Shown here: positions 1-11,653 of the stretch, one piece after another
Layout of the letters: each line of letters opens with the position of its first letter
Position numbering within the stretch: the stretch's first letter is position 1
Origin: Aphidius gifuensis
Lineage: Eukaryota > Arthropoda > Insecta > Hymenoptera > Braconidae
Direction: 5' to 3'
Length of the DNA stretch: 64,000 bases
Assembly: GCF_014905175.1 (NCBI RefSeq)
Contig: NC_057791.1
Location: forward strand, 9,744,492 to 9,808,491
Made by a program: the position numbers and the translations under genes
Notes under the pieces: model-generated
Databases searched by the model: none
Told to the model about the DNA's origin: nothing
The model's input: only the letters and a program-made list of their open reading frames with translations

Positions 1-36
1 TTTTAACATAGACGTTGGTTCGAGTCCCAGTAAAAG

Positions 37-73
<37 letters not shown>

Positions 74-1085
74 TTATAATTTAAGTTGTTTAAATTTTAA
101 TTAAATAAATTTTATTTTAAAATTCATAAGAATAATATTAATTTTATATTCATAAACTATTTGAATAGTTTGTTACTTGCAAAAGCAAATGATTTTAACA
201 TAGGCGTGGGTTCAAGTCCCAGTAAAAACAATGTTTTTTTTTTTTTGTAAATAATTAAAAATTTAAATTGTTTAAATTTTAATTAATTAAATTTTATTTT
301 AATATTCATAAGAATTATATTAATTTTATATTCATAAACTATTTGGATAGTTTGTTACTTGTAAAAGCAAATGATTTTAACATAGACGTGGGTTCAAGTC
401 CCAGTAAAAGCAATGTTTTTTTTTTTTTTTTTTTTTTGTAAATAATTAAAAATTTATATTGTTTAAATTTTAATTAATTAAATTTTATTTTAAAATTTAT
501 AAGAATAATATTAATTTTATATTCATAAACTCTTTGAATAGTTTGTTACTTGTAAAAGCAAATGATTTTAACATAGGCGTGGGTTCAAGTCCCAGTAGAA
601 ACAATGTTTTTTTTTTTTTTTTTTTTTTGTAAATAATTAAAAATTGTTTAAATTTTAATTAATTAAATTTTATTTTAAGATTCGTAAGAGTAATATTAAT
701 TTTATATTCATAAACTATTTGAATAGTTCCTTTCTTGTAAAAGCAACTGATTTTAACATGAACGTGGGTTCGAGTCCCAGTAAAAGCAATGTTTTTTTTT
801 TTTTTTTGTAAATAATTAAAAATTTATATTGTTTAAATTTTAATTAATTAAATTTTATTTTAATATTCATAAGAATAATATTAATTTTATATTCATAAAC
901 TATTTGAATAGTTCCTTTCTTGTAAAAGCAACTGATTTTAACATGAACGTGGGTTCGAGTCCCAGTAAAAGCAATGTTTTTTTTTTTTTGTAAATAATTA
1001 AAAATTTAAATTGTTTAAGTTTTAATTAATTAAATTTTATTTTAAAATTTATAAGGGTAATCTTAATTTTTATATTCCTAAAAGA
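1..1085 (+). repeat. 185-bp tandem array with tRNA T-arm-like core
   Basis: Six copies of an ~185-bp unit, the first cut by the window edge. Each has a T-arm/box B-like segment (GGTTCRAGTCCCAG) near 16, 207, 391, 577, 765 and 950, then a T tract of variable length and an AT-rich spacer. The core resembles the 3' half of a tRNA (anticodon-loop-like part, T loop, start of the acceptor strand); no convincing box A precedes it. Copies differ mainly in T-tract length (about 10-29) and a few substitutions. It is best read as a satellite built from a truncated tRNA-derived SINE. Which tRNA it came from cannot be told. Confidence 0.85.
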
Positions 1086-1199
1086 AATTAAATTTTCCGT
1101 TACGGTTAAAAAAAAAAAAAAAAAATTTATTATTTATACTTTTTTGTATCCCAGAAAAAGAAAAAAAAATTTTGTAATTTAAATTAATTTGATATTATT

Positions 1200-2035
1200 A
1201 CTAATTGTTATAATGTAGGTGGTATATATTTAAAGGGGTGATCTTAGCCTATCGATCATTTGGACACAACCGATGTACTATTGATAGTTAATGTATCGAT
1301 TAATCAAGAATAAACCGACTGTTTATTATTTGATAACGTAAAATTGTTGAATATTGAAAAGGAAGTAATAATATATCGATTATTTAAAAATAAACTCGGT
1401 TGTTTAGTTATTAAAAAATGTTAAAATGTTAAAATATTAAAAAGGGAGTGATAGTATATCGATTATTTAAAATAACTCAATCGTTTATTTATTAAAAATG
1501 TTTAAATGTTAAGATCTTAAAAAGGGAGCAATAATATATCGATTATTGGAAATAAATTCGCTTGTTTATTTATTAAAATTGTTTAAATGTTAAAATATTA
1601 AAAAGGGAGTGATAGTATATCGATTATTTAAAATAACTCGATTGTCTATTTATTAAAAATGTTTAAATGTAAAAGGTATTAAAATCGAAATAATAATATA
1701 TCGATTATTAAAAAAAGTAATAAACTCGATTTAAAATGTTTAAATGTTGAGGTATCAAAATCGAATTAATAATATATCGATTATATATAAAAAAAAAATT
1801 TATAAAACTCGATTGTTTATTTATTTAAAATGTTTAAATGTTGAGGTATTAAAATCGAATTAATAATATATCGATTATATAAAAAAATAAACTCGATTGT
1901 TTATTTATTTTAAAATGTTTAAATATAAAAAGGTATTAAAATCGAAATAATAATATATCGATTATATAAAAAAAATAAACTCGATTGTTTATTTATTTTA
2001 AAATGTTTAAATATAAAAATATTAAAAATCAAAAC
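1200..2035. repeat. ~85-bp minisatellite with a conserved TATCGATTAT core
   Basis: About ten degenerate units spaced ~75-95 bp. The most constant part is AATAATATATCGATTAT (for example near 1366, 1454, 1541, 1614, 1693, 1768, 1863, 1954). Between cores lie AACTCGATTGTTTATTTATT and TGTTTAAATGTTAAAATATT. The core centres on the palindrome ATCGAT, so the motif is better kept than the spacers. No coding potential. Confidence 0.75.
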
Positions 2036-2900
2036 AATAATAATTTGATATTAATGTGTGTGTAATAATTATTGAAATACGAGAATAAATTCCAAATGTT
2101 TAAATGAATTTATTTATTATTATTAATTGCTTAAAACGGACAATAAATCCCACGTGTTTAAATTCATTAATTTAGTATTAATGTATACGCAATAATTATC
2201 GCAATAGGAAAATGAATTCCAAAAATTAAATTAATTTACTATTAATTTAAGCATATTAAATGTTGAAAAAGGACGATAAATCCCGCTTGTTTAAGTTCAT
2301 TAGTTTAGTATTAGTGTGTGCACAATAATTATTGAAATAGGAGAATAAATTCCAAATATTTAAATGAATTTATTCATTATTATTAACTGTTTAAAACGGA
2401 CAATAAATCCCACGTGTTTAATTCATTAATTTAGTATTAATGTATACGCAATAATTATCGCAATAGAAAAATAAATTCCAAAAATTAAATTAATTTACTA
2501 TTAATTTACGCATATTAATTGTTGAAAAAGGACGATAAATCTCGCGTATTAAAATCTATTAATTTGATATTAATGTGTGCGTAATAATTGTTGAAATAAG
2601 AGAATAAATTCCAAATATTTAAATGAATTTATTCATTATTTATGTATGCGTATTTAATTGTTGAAAAAGGGCAATAAATCTCCATATATTTGGGCCAGTT
2701 ATTTTATTATCAATGTACGGATAGTAATTGTTGTAAAAGTAATTAAATTCCCAATATATTGATTTAGTAATTTATTATTAATGTAACGAATTCCAAAAAT
2801 CAATTGATTTATTATCAATATGTGTATAACAATTGTTGTAAATGGGGATTAAATCCCAAATATTTAACTCATTAAATTATAATTAACGTGAAATTAAATT
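2036..2900. repeat. ~65-bp monomers in ~262-bp higher-order repeats
   Basis: Monomers of about 65 bp follow the pattern 'AATTRTTGAAA...GGACAATAAATCCCACG...TTTAGTATTAATGTATGCG'. Groups of four recur: the block beginning near 2040 (GATATTAATGTGTGTG) returns near 2303 and again near 2565 with the same order of variants. That gives a higher-order period of about 262 bp. The array decays after ~2650 into single degenerate units. It may share ancestry with the preceding minisatellite, since both contain TTTAAATG spacers. Confidence 0.65.
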
Positions 2901-4800
2901 TCCATTTGATAACCATAATGTTTGCTCACACTCACTTACGTAGTTTATTTATTATTTATTATTATTGGGGTTAGCTGTTTGATATAAATTGTTATAAATA
3001 ATAAAAATATTATTAACATAAACAAGTATAATTTTAAGCAAAAATAATATTAACAATAGATGAACATATCGTTTTTACAATTAGTCATGCAACTTATTTT
3101 CTTAAGCAATTATTTTTTCTTTTTCTTTTCTCTCTTTTTTTTTTTATTTTCTTCTTTTATTCGACGATTTGTTTGGGACCGGGTGTCGGCTATCGCTGAA
3201 ATAAAAAGGGGCACTTTGACCGTGAAAAAAAAAAATTATGTAAAATTTGGTAAAACCCAACAACCCCCGGGTAGTAAAATAAATAAGATAAAAGTGACAG
3301 GAAGCGAGGAAAAAAAAAATTTTATCGTTTTTCCTCAAAACTATTAAATTTTATTACAATTCTTGTAACATAAATAAAATTTTCTTTTAATGTTTTTTTT
3401 TTTTTTTTTTTTTTCAAAAAGGTGTTAAATTTCACAAGTAAATAATTTTAAAAATGTTTTTAACTTTTTTTTTTTTTTCCCACACAAAAAAAAAAGACGC
3501 CAAGTTACAACTTTACCGCGTAAGAAAGAAAAATATTAGACAAATAATTTTAACCCACAACAAAAAATATTACAATAAAATTTACCGCAAATTTTTCCGC
3601 GCGCGTAATTAATTTTTTCAGCCCAATTCTACCCTCCGCGAACGCGTTTTATTATCTTGAAACCGGACGAGCCCCCATGAAATATCGTAGCCGGATTATT
3701 TATTAGACAATCAATATTGCCCTGTAAAATAATCCAACTAGACATATATTTTAATTAACCCTGTTTATCCTGCCCAGTGAAGGAACATTAGAAAGGTAGG
3801 GGATAATAATTACGTAATGTAGGGAGGAGTAAAAAGGAACCTGAAAAGTACGCGAGAATAGTACACAAATTAAACACAAATAATTTATAAGAACTTGAGT
3901 CAAACACAAAACATATAATGTTAAATAAAATGGTAAATTTATTATGAAAATACCACAAGTTTACCAATAGTATTGATGTCGAGTATAACATATTTAGATT
4001 TGGACCGATGTGGACCTTGAGATAATTGACGCACTTGTGTAACACTGAATTTACAATAAAAATTATAACGAAGTTCACTTTTACATTTGTCTGGTTTAAT
4101 AATTACATAAAACGCTTTACTATACTTTACAGGTCGTAGTTAAGACCAAATTCATGACCACGAGGTCGTTGATTGTTATATTTAAAATAATTAAATATTT
4201 TTAACAAGCAAATTCTTGCTTAAATCGGCCAACTATAATTTACTTTATTCAATATTTATTTGATTAAATAATTTAACACAAAAAGTATGCACATGAATTT
4301 AATTTAAAAGAACAAGACAGCTTAGACCATGCGGTCTGAATTTATTACAAGTTATATCAAATATGATTTTAATGAGTTTAAATTAATAATTTGCGTAACC
4401 AAATATTACGTAATTATAATTAAAGATATTTAAGCAAAATAAATCAATGAAATATTGGATAAATGTAACTTACAGTTTTCGGCTGGTGACTCTTAAAATT
4501 ATTCTAAGACTTTGTGAAACACTTATTAAAGCAGTTAAAGCAGTTAGAGCTGGTAGTCACAGGATCAGAGATCCCAGTGAACTGATCGATATCCTGGGTC
4601 AATGGCACAAGCTGACCGTAGGGTAGGTCGGGAATATTCGGGGGTGTTCGGGGATGCGTTTACTCCCTTAAATGTTACCCTTATAATTCATAAGATGGAG
4701 CTAGGGGTATCCAATTGGACCCTGAATATATAATTTTATAAAATACAATTTATCTAAAATAAAAAAAGTTCGGCGCTTACCGCAGGACATTACAACACAC
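2901..4800. other. AT-rich stretch without recognisable gene
   Basis: No credible coding region. The ORFs of 64-96 codons here overlap homopolymers and show no domain. One patch at 3590-3700 is richer in GC and CpG than its surroundings and could be regulatory or exonic, but I see no splice-bounded frame. Confidence 0.5.
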
Positions 4801-4849
4801 AGTTTTTTTTTTTATTTATTGATGCTTGAATTTTTTGAAATAAATACCA

Positions 4850-4945
4850 TCTTTCGATAGGGATTCGAACCTGCGACTTCTTAAAATAACGAACTACCTG
4901 AATTTTGAATTTATGCCTTAACGCACTAGATCAATTCGATAATTA
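4850..4945 (-). pseudogene. tRNA-like sequence (Leu/Ser-type head, degenerate)
   Basis: On the minus strand a box A-like segment (TGATCTAGTGCGTTAAGGC) is followed ~55 bp later by a clean box B/T loop (GGTTCGAATCCC). The D-arm form is that of Leu/Ser tRNAs. The acceptor stem does not close and the anticodon arm is not recognisable. This is a tRNA pseudogene or SINE head rather than a working tRNA. Confidence 0.5.
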
Positions 4946-5089
4946 CGCATTTAAAAAGATTAATTACTCTAAGAATTACTTACAGAGTTTCCATCTTTCC
5001 CTGAGCTACACTTCGTCTAAGTAGTTTGTTTATTTAAAGATTAATTGAAACAAATTACAGGCTGACATGTAACTTATTTTTTAAATAAA

Positions 5090-5470
5090 TAAAATACTAA
5101 GGATAAGCAGTAGCTAAGGAATCGATGTTAACAGAGAAATTATGCTGGCGACTACATCCTTTTATTAGCTACATCTTTCCTTTCATAATTTATTTGTAAT
5201 TTATTTGTTTTGTAACCCAAAAATAATAAAAAGCAGCTAATCGAAAGATGCAGCTAAGAAATCAATGTAAACAGATCTTGGATTTCAATTTAATGAACGA
5301 AAATACTAAGAACAAGCAGCAGCTAAGGAAAAAAAGCATGGAATTACACTTGCCAAAAAAATTTTTTTTCAAGCAAATATATTTCTTTAAAACATAATTC
5401 TTTGGCAACTTTAATTCCTTAAATACTGCTTTTCCTTGGACATTTTTATTTTTTTTTAAATTAAAAAATA
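5090..5470. repeat. Degenerate relative of the 'AGCTAAGGAAAAGATG' hairpin satellite
   Basis: Scattered, inverted copies of AAGCAGTAGCTAAGG and GCTACATCTTT, interspersed with AATTCTTTGGCAAC. The same words form the large array at 47160-52360. Here they are few and eroded, so this looks like an old, unamplified member. Confidence 0.6.
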
Positions 5471-6838
5471 AGGAATTACCAAAGATTACAAATTAATTTA
5501 TCTGATATCTCTAGCTATATCAACCAACATTCATTAAAATATCCTGATTATTGCGTTAGATTTTAGATTTTTCTACATTTTTAATGTTTAAATTTTTTTT
5601 ATTTTTTTTTATTATATTATGTTCTAATTCAGTATCCTGTCCATCAGGATAAAGTCCATTATAACTGTATGATAGAGTATAATTTTCTCAGTACTGAACA
5701 TAGTATTCTGTAATAGGTTCGTATACCCATAATATGGTTTCTGATACTAATAATAGTTTCCAATTAACATTTTTTTGCTCTGCATACATACCAAGAATAA
5801 AAACATAAAAGAGATAACACTAGATTGAACGAAAATCCAAAAAAAAACGAGATAAAAGAACAGTACAGATAATCCAGAACAGTCTTTTCAGTGACTATCC
5901 GTTATTGCTTCCATCGCCACAAAGAATCAAATCAACCAGCACGAAATTGCGATCTTTCTTTAGTTCTATCGCTCTCTTTTGAAGCGGCTTAGAATTTCTC
6001 TTCTTCTATCGCTGCTTTCCATTCAATATGATGTAGCCATATGCCCTTTGCGTCTGATTGAGCCGACCGAAAGAAGAATAGCAACAAAGTACAACTCTAT
6101 TTCTTTCTTTCTATTCTGATTTTACTCATTCAGTACCTTTTGATAAATATTATAGGCACGAGTGCACGTGCCCGAACTCTACGTTGGAACACAGATATCG
6201 AACTTCCGCTTCTAAATTAATACTCAAACACACGCCAGCACCCGTTTCATCATTCAAAATTTTCATCTTTTATTTCTCAATAAACGAATAACAATTGATT
6301 ATAATTAAACTAATTCATACTACACGTTATTACTCTTATATACTTACACAGATGATCGTATATAATTGCATGTTATATTGAAGTAATGTTTCTGTTCATT
6401 ATAATTAACAAAGTTTATTTAAAGAATAGTTTTGAAAAAATGTTTGTTATAGGACTATTAAAAAATTTGAATCAAGTAAATGTCTCAGAAAAGCACATAT
6501 AGTAGCCTTCACATTAGCAAACCAATATTTTTCTTCCCCATAAATATAATATACAAAGCGAGATTAAGGAGGCATTCTTGACTACACTTGAATACGCTAA
6601 GCACCTTTTCTCTTTCATAGTAATAAAAAAAACTACTTGTATCAATACTGATTTTGGTATAATAGGCGGTGACTTGTTCATAAAAAAATAAAATTAATTT
6701 TTTTAAATGTTGTTTTATCGTTTTTGATTTTGTGGATGTACAAAATATTAATTTTTTACTCATTCTAGTATCTTTGCTTGTTTTGAGCTAGAAATCGGGA
6801 TTACATAACTATTTTTGTGGTTTAGTAAATTTATCGAA
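5471..6838. other. Apparently low-copy AT-rich DNA
   Basis: Around 5850-6250 the sequence is of normal complexity and somewhat richer in GC. No ORF there has a recognisable domain and no repeat partner was noticed within the window. I see nothing to annotate. Confidence 0.4.
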
Positions 6839-7548
6839 ATAACTTCAAGGGGACTCGAACCTACCCGTGTAGGGATCGCCAAGACTCACAACATGGCCAA
6901 GTCTTGTCCTAATAATGGCATCCAATGCTCGTCAGCCGATTGTGCGCATTTCATGGGCCAATGCTTGGCTGACTCTTGGCTGGTTCTTTGCTTACCAAGG
7001 CTCGTATGCCAATGCTTGGCCGACCATTGATTGAAGAAGAGCTGACCAGATCATTTCAAGCCATTCATCGGCCGAGTCTTGGTAAATTATTAGGTGTCCA
7101 GAACTGGAAACAAATGATTAAGCCAAGGCTTGGCTCATTAGGGCTTGGCCAACCTATGAATAACCGTTGAGCGGCCAAGACAAGGTTAATTATTGGATGG
7201 CCAAGACTGGTAATATACAATTAAGCCAAGAGTTGGCTCCACCTTTGGACCACCAAGACTGACTATTTTTTATTCTTTTGACATCTATAAATATATAGAG
7301 AGCTACTGTTTTGTATTTCATATTGAAAGTTTGTTTGTTTAATAATAGATAACAGCTACTCATTTCAAATTAAGAAAATATACATTCCGGGGTGTATGAA
7401 ATATATACCAATAAAATTTATGTTTAATTGGTTACGTTTATACATATTTTTTTTGCGTATAACTTGCTGATCATCGGTCGAGTGTCGGTTAATTCTTGGA
7501 TTGCCATGATTATAATGTATATATGGAACAAATTTTCGTTATCTTTGA

Positions 7549-8020
7549 AGTGTTACCCGAGTAAAGTCAAAATAGTTAAAGACCAATATAATTTATAAAA
7601 ATCGATTCTATGCAAAAGAATACATCTATTTATTCCTTTTTAACTGTCCTAGGTAACTTTGTTTATTTATAATAAATTATTAAAGTTGCTATTTTTTTCG
7701 AGGTTAAACACGGTGGGATAGGGAGATTTTATTTTTTTTGAGTTCAACTTAAACTTTCATATAAAACTAAAAGTTTGAGAATTCCCAGAAAATATCAGTC
7801 TGTACAGGAAAAAAAGACGAATTTTTCAGTTAAATAATAATTTTTAGACATAAAATATTTTGTTTATACAATATAAAAATAAATTCTTGTCTTTGTCTAA
7901 ATACTTGAGTAGAAGTGAGAAACAATATTTTCTCTTTCTTTTTATTTCTTTCGCACTCATAGAAATATTATGTTTCTAAACGCCATCCGCAGAGGTCTCT
8001 AGATATACTCGGGTAACACC
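7549..8020. mobile_element. TTAA-type MITE, copy 1
   Basis: Terminal inverted repeat GTGTTACYCGAGTA at both ends. The flanks are TTGA (7545-7548, one change from TTAA) and TTAA (8021-8024). About 290 bp next to the left end match, in opposite orientation, the copy at 24204-27241. A TTAA target is typical of piggyBac- or Kolobok-like transposases; no protein remains here to choose between them. Confidence 0.7.
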
Positions 8021-8027
8021 TTAATTG

Positions 8028-8106
8028 TTGCTGCTGTGGTTAAGTAAGTGTGGCTCTGGTGTGTCAACTAGAAGATACCGTGTTCAAGTCCTGGTGTTGA
8101 CAAGTA
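8028..8106 (+). pseudogene. tRNA-like module
   Basis: Box A-like TGCTGTGGTTAAGTAAG and box B GTTCAAGTC, ~50 bp apart, at tRNA spacing. No acceptor stem pairing is evident. It lies in the AT-rich centre of the 6864-8391 element, immediately beyond the TTAA insertion. Confidence 0.45.
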
Positions 8107-8634
8107 TTTTTGGTGGAATTCTTTTAGTCTAATAAATCATTACTTATATAAATAAAAAAATGAAATTGTTTAAACAAATCTAAATCATTTTTTTTTATTA
8201 AAATTATCAATTTCTGGAAGTCTTGGCCGAGTATTGGCAGCCAATGCTTGGCCTAGTATTGGTAGCCAAGTTTAAATCGTTGTCACTTGCCAGGCCTGGG
8301 TTGAGCATGAACCGAGACTGGCAGCCAATCTTTGGCAACATTTTGCCAGGCTTGAGCCATTGTTTGGCCATGTTATATTCTTTTTCACGGGTACACACTT
8401 AACATCTAACCGATTGCTAAACTGAACGCTCTACCATTTCACCATCGAGGCGACTTGTGATTTGAAGTTTCTTGAGATATTTGTCATCATTTTTTTTTTT
8501 TTTTTGTTGGAAGATTTAGAAAACGTGACAAGTAAAAATTTCTACTACAGTTCTTTTGATGTAAGGTAAAATTTAAATGCGCGGTAAGAGTTCGCAACTT
8601 GGAAACATTTTTATTAATAGCTTTATTTAGGGCT

Positions 8635-8790
8635 GGTCCCGAAACGAAACAAAGCAAAATTTTTACAATTTTCGTTTCGATTTCGTTGAATGTAAGTTTC
8701 GTCTCGTTTTGATTTCGGTTTTATCAGGTACAGGTCCATACCGTTCCGACGTCGAAAATCTTAATTTCGTTGCGATTTTGTCTGTAAATA
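8635..8790. repeat. TTTCGT-motif cluster
   Basis: TTTCGTTTCG and related words (TTTCGTCTCG, CGAAACGAAAC, TTTCGTTGCG) recur in both orientations over ~150 bp. The density resembles the motif arrays of other elements here, but no matching termini were found, so it may be a remnant. Confidence 0.45.
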
Positions 8791-10713
8791 AACATTAAAA
8801 TATATAAAATTATAATAAGAAAATTAGCGGATGTGATAGTCGTTGGTATTTAACAGGTTCCGAGCACAGAAAACGGTAGGAAGCCTCCCGTCCGGCTGGT
8901 GTTTCATTTTTTTAAAAGCCCTTTTTTTCCAAAAATGGCTCTGATGACAAATCAATGATGGCAATTGCTCAAATAGTTCTGAGCTTGAAAAATGTAAGAG
9001 GCCCTCGTAGCCAAGTTCATAAGGTTCTTGGTGGCTCTTTTAAAAAAAAATGATGTGACACCGACGCCCAATAAACCCGCAGTCCTCACATGCCAAGCAT
9101 CGATTAATAATTGAAAAGAATGTTTTTTTAAAAAAAGGTATTTCAAGCATTTTTCAGTCCAATTCAGTTCAAATTTTTTTTCCGCAAATACAAAAGCTTT
9201 CATCGTCACAAATTATTGTCTCGAATATGAAATTTCTTATCATGTGAATTCGTTGCTGAGACTCTGCCTTATAATTTTACTTTATAGAATCAACTTTCAT
9301 TAGAAGATCTTTAGTATATGTAATGATAGCAATAATATCTTTAAATGAATAAAAAAAAAAAAAACTCAAAATTATATAAACCCACAAAACATAATGTATA
9401 CGCAAAATAATATTTATTATTCGCTAGTATTTCACATGTAAAATCCCTTCCCGTTTCACTTATAATATACTAAAGTATATTTAGATGTAATGTACCTACT
9501 GTTGGTGGCTGATGTATAAGCTATAAAAGACCACACCACACACTCACTTCATTAATCCCCATTATTGAGCAGATAATCGACAGAAAATAATCCCCAGAGA
9601 ACAGTAGCCCCTTGATGGCTTTTACATCTTTCCTGAATAATAAAGTGCAAACTGCTCGACTTCTGTGTATGTATACTATATTTTTATCCATCTGTTACTA
9701 ACTACTCTAAATACCAAAAAAACTTATGGTGCGCAAACTCAAAAAGAATATCATAAATAACAAGATAATAAAGAAACTGAATCAAATTTGCATGAAATCA
9801 TCAAGTTTCTAAAACATAAATTATCTCTTTAAATTTTTCATTTTATATACAACAACAACAATAACAACAACAAAAATAGTGAAGTGCCCGTCGCAATCAA
9901 GTGTTCCATAGGAATATTTTTTTTTTATTTTATTTAAAAATAATTATTTTTATAATTATTTTTTAATAAATATTATCAGATTACATATAATAAGTACAAA
10001 TATATTTATAATAATGAGAAGAACTCTTTTTATCAGTTGTTGAAAGAGTTATTATTGTTTCAAAATTGTGAGGAAGTTCGAATCATTAAGACTTATATTT
10101 TTGGCTATTTATATTAGTATATATGTAAAATGAGGAAGAGGGTGCCATAATCTGCTTAATGATCAGTTAAAAGGTAACATGGCGAGTAGTATATAAATAA
10201 AACGACATGTAATAATCAAAATTACTAAATATTCTGGGTTAAAAAAAAAATGGGAATAGAATAATGACGTCGGGAAGGCAGCAGCAGGATCGAGTAGTAC
10301 ACCAAAGGGGTTGCTCATGCTGCAATTATGATTTTTGAGCGACAGATGCGAGCTCACCAGTCGAAAGATTAAAACAAGTAATCAAAGCTCAAGCAATAAC
10401 TGCAATAGACATGGATGGATGCACACTTATTACTGGTTTCATCCATATAAAAGTAAGTTTTTACTTTTAAAAATAGACTATATAAAATATCCTGCTAACT
10501 TTTTAAAACACGCTTCGCATTTGCGAAATAGCTATGGATACGAACATTATTTACGATAACTATTCTATTGAATTGAAGTCAATATTTTCCGGTTGGTTGA
10601 GTCTTAGGAAAATAATTAGTTGGAATATATTTTTTGTGTTAAATTACATGATAGAAAAATGGGTACTGTATGAAAAATACGTGAAAAGTTATATTTTGTC
10701 ACAATATTCCAGC
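8791..10713. other. AT-rich DNA without recognisable gene
   Basis: No convincing coding sequence. A short CAA-rich microsatellite lies at 9850-9873. The ORFs of 64-85 codons (for example 8952-9209 and 10335-10785) show no domain and are probably chance frames. Confidence 0.4.
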
Positions 10714-10715
10714 CA

Positions 10716-11653
10716 CACGGAGAAAAATTTTCACCAAATTTTACTATGCTGCCACATTACCAAAGAACTATCTTTTGACTATTGAAATATTTAATATCAT
10801 TTTAACGAAAAAAAACAATAGTAGTCTTGAAAAATTAAAATGTAGCATAGCAATTTCTCATGTTTTTTTTTTTGCTATTTCCCGATGAAAAAATTACAAC
10901 GCATAAAGAAATTTTTACAGAAACCAAATTTAAAATTTAAAATAATCCAGCCTCAAAATTACAATGTAGCATAGCAAAAAATATTTTTTTTTTTTTTTGC
11001 TTTGTATATTTATAAAACTTACTCTGTTGCTGTGGACAAAATTAAAATGATCCTCTGAAAATTTACAATGTAGCATAGTAATTTTAATAACTTTCTTGGA
11101 ATTCCTGTAGGTGTCACTAACAAATACAAAGCAACATATTTAAAATTACGATGGGGCATAGCAAAATTGATGCCGGACTCAGAAATGTCAACTGCCCCCA
11201 TTTTTTAGTCGATTGCGCAGGCGTGACTTTGCTTATTTTCCGATTGTTGATGTAAAACAAATAAATTTTTATTTTCACGTGCGTTATTGTGGTGCAACGG
11301 ATGCCGTGTAGGGTTTATAATCGAAAGGTACAGAGTCCAAATCCTGAGCTGGCCGATTTTTTAAGTCTACGTATTTATTGTAAAAAAAAAAAAAAAAACA
11401 AAGAAAAATATTTATTTATAATATTTTTTTTGAGCGTTTATAAACAAAGTAAATTTTGCGTTTGACCATTTTAAAAATTACTATGTTACACCGTGGAAGG
11501 TCGCATGGCCAGTATAGGTGGCGTTCTTCAATGAAAATTGCTATGTTCCATCTCGATTTTTAATATGATGCTCTTATGGTACCAGCTTACTGTAACACAA
11601 CGCAAAAATTGCTATGATATTCTATTAAAAAAAAATGTAAATTTTTTTCCGTG
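10716..11653 (-). mobile_element. tRNA-bearing MITE, copy 1 (CACGGAGAAAAATTT ends)
   Basis: Inverted terminal repeats CACGGAGAAAAATTT / AAATTTTTTTCCGTG, flanked by CA at 10714-10715 and 11654-11655. It aligns over its whole length, in reverse, with the copy at 58180-59063. At least seven internal words of the type 'AAATTACAATGTAGCATAG' occur in alternating orientation (10839, 10958, 11061, 11145, 11480, 11538, 11603). A tRNA-like module sits near the middle (11283-11355). No ORF encodes a transposase. Confidence 0.8.
11283..11355 (+). pseudogene. tRNA-like module inside the MITE
   Basis: Box A (TTGTGGTGCAACGGATG) and a degenerate box B (AGTCCAAATCC) at tRNA spacing. The equivalent part of the second copy (58436-58505) keeps better boxes, so this one has decayed. 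Confidence 0.5.

Larger units (their letters stand above)
6864..8391. mobile_element. Motif-saturated element with CCCGTG ends and TA target duplication
   Basis: Ends are CCCGTG...CACGGG, flanked by TA at 6862-6863 and 8392-8393. Just inside, 6870-7265 and 8213-8365 are packed with TTGGCCAAG-type words in both orientations (CTTGGC, GCCAAG, AGTCTTGGCC), giving local GC far above the flanks. The centre is AT-rich, holds a tRNA-like module near 8030-8106, and is interrupted by a TTAA-type element (7549-8020). There is no transposase, so it is non-autonomous. The terminal match is only 6 bp; the boundary rests on that, the TA pair and the interrupted tRNA-like target. Confidence 0.55.
6841..8455 (-). 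pseudogene. tRNA-like sequence split by a 1.5-kb element
   Basis: Minus strand: the 5' part at 8453-8394 has a good box A (TGGTGAAATGGTAGAGC) in a Gly/Ala-like head. The 3' part at 6861-6841 supplies the box B (GGTTCGAGTCCCC). Joining the two across the 6864-8391 element, with one copy of the TA duplication removed, gives box A and box B about 45 bp apart, as in a tRNA. The acceptor strands pair poorly, so the target was probably a SINE or tRNA pseudogene. Confidence 0.55.
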
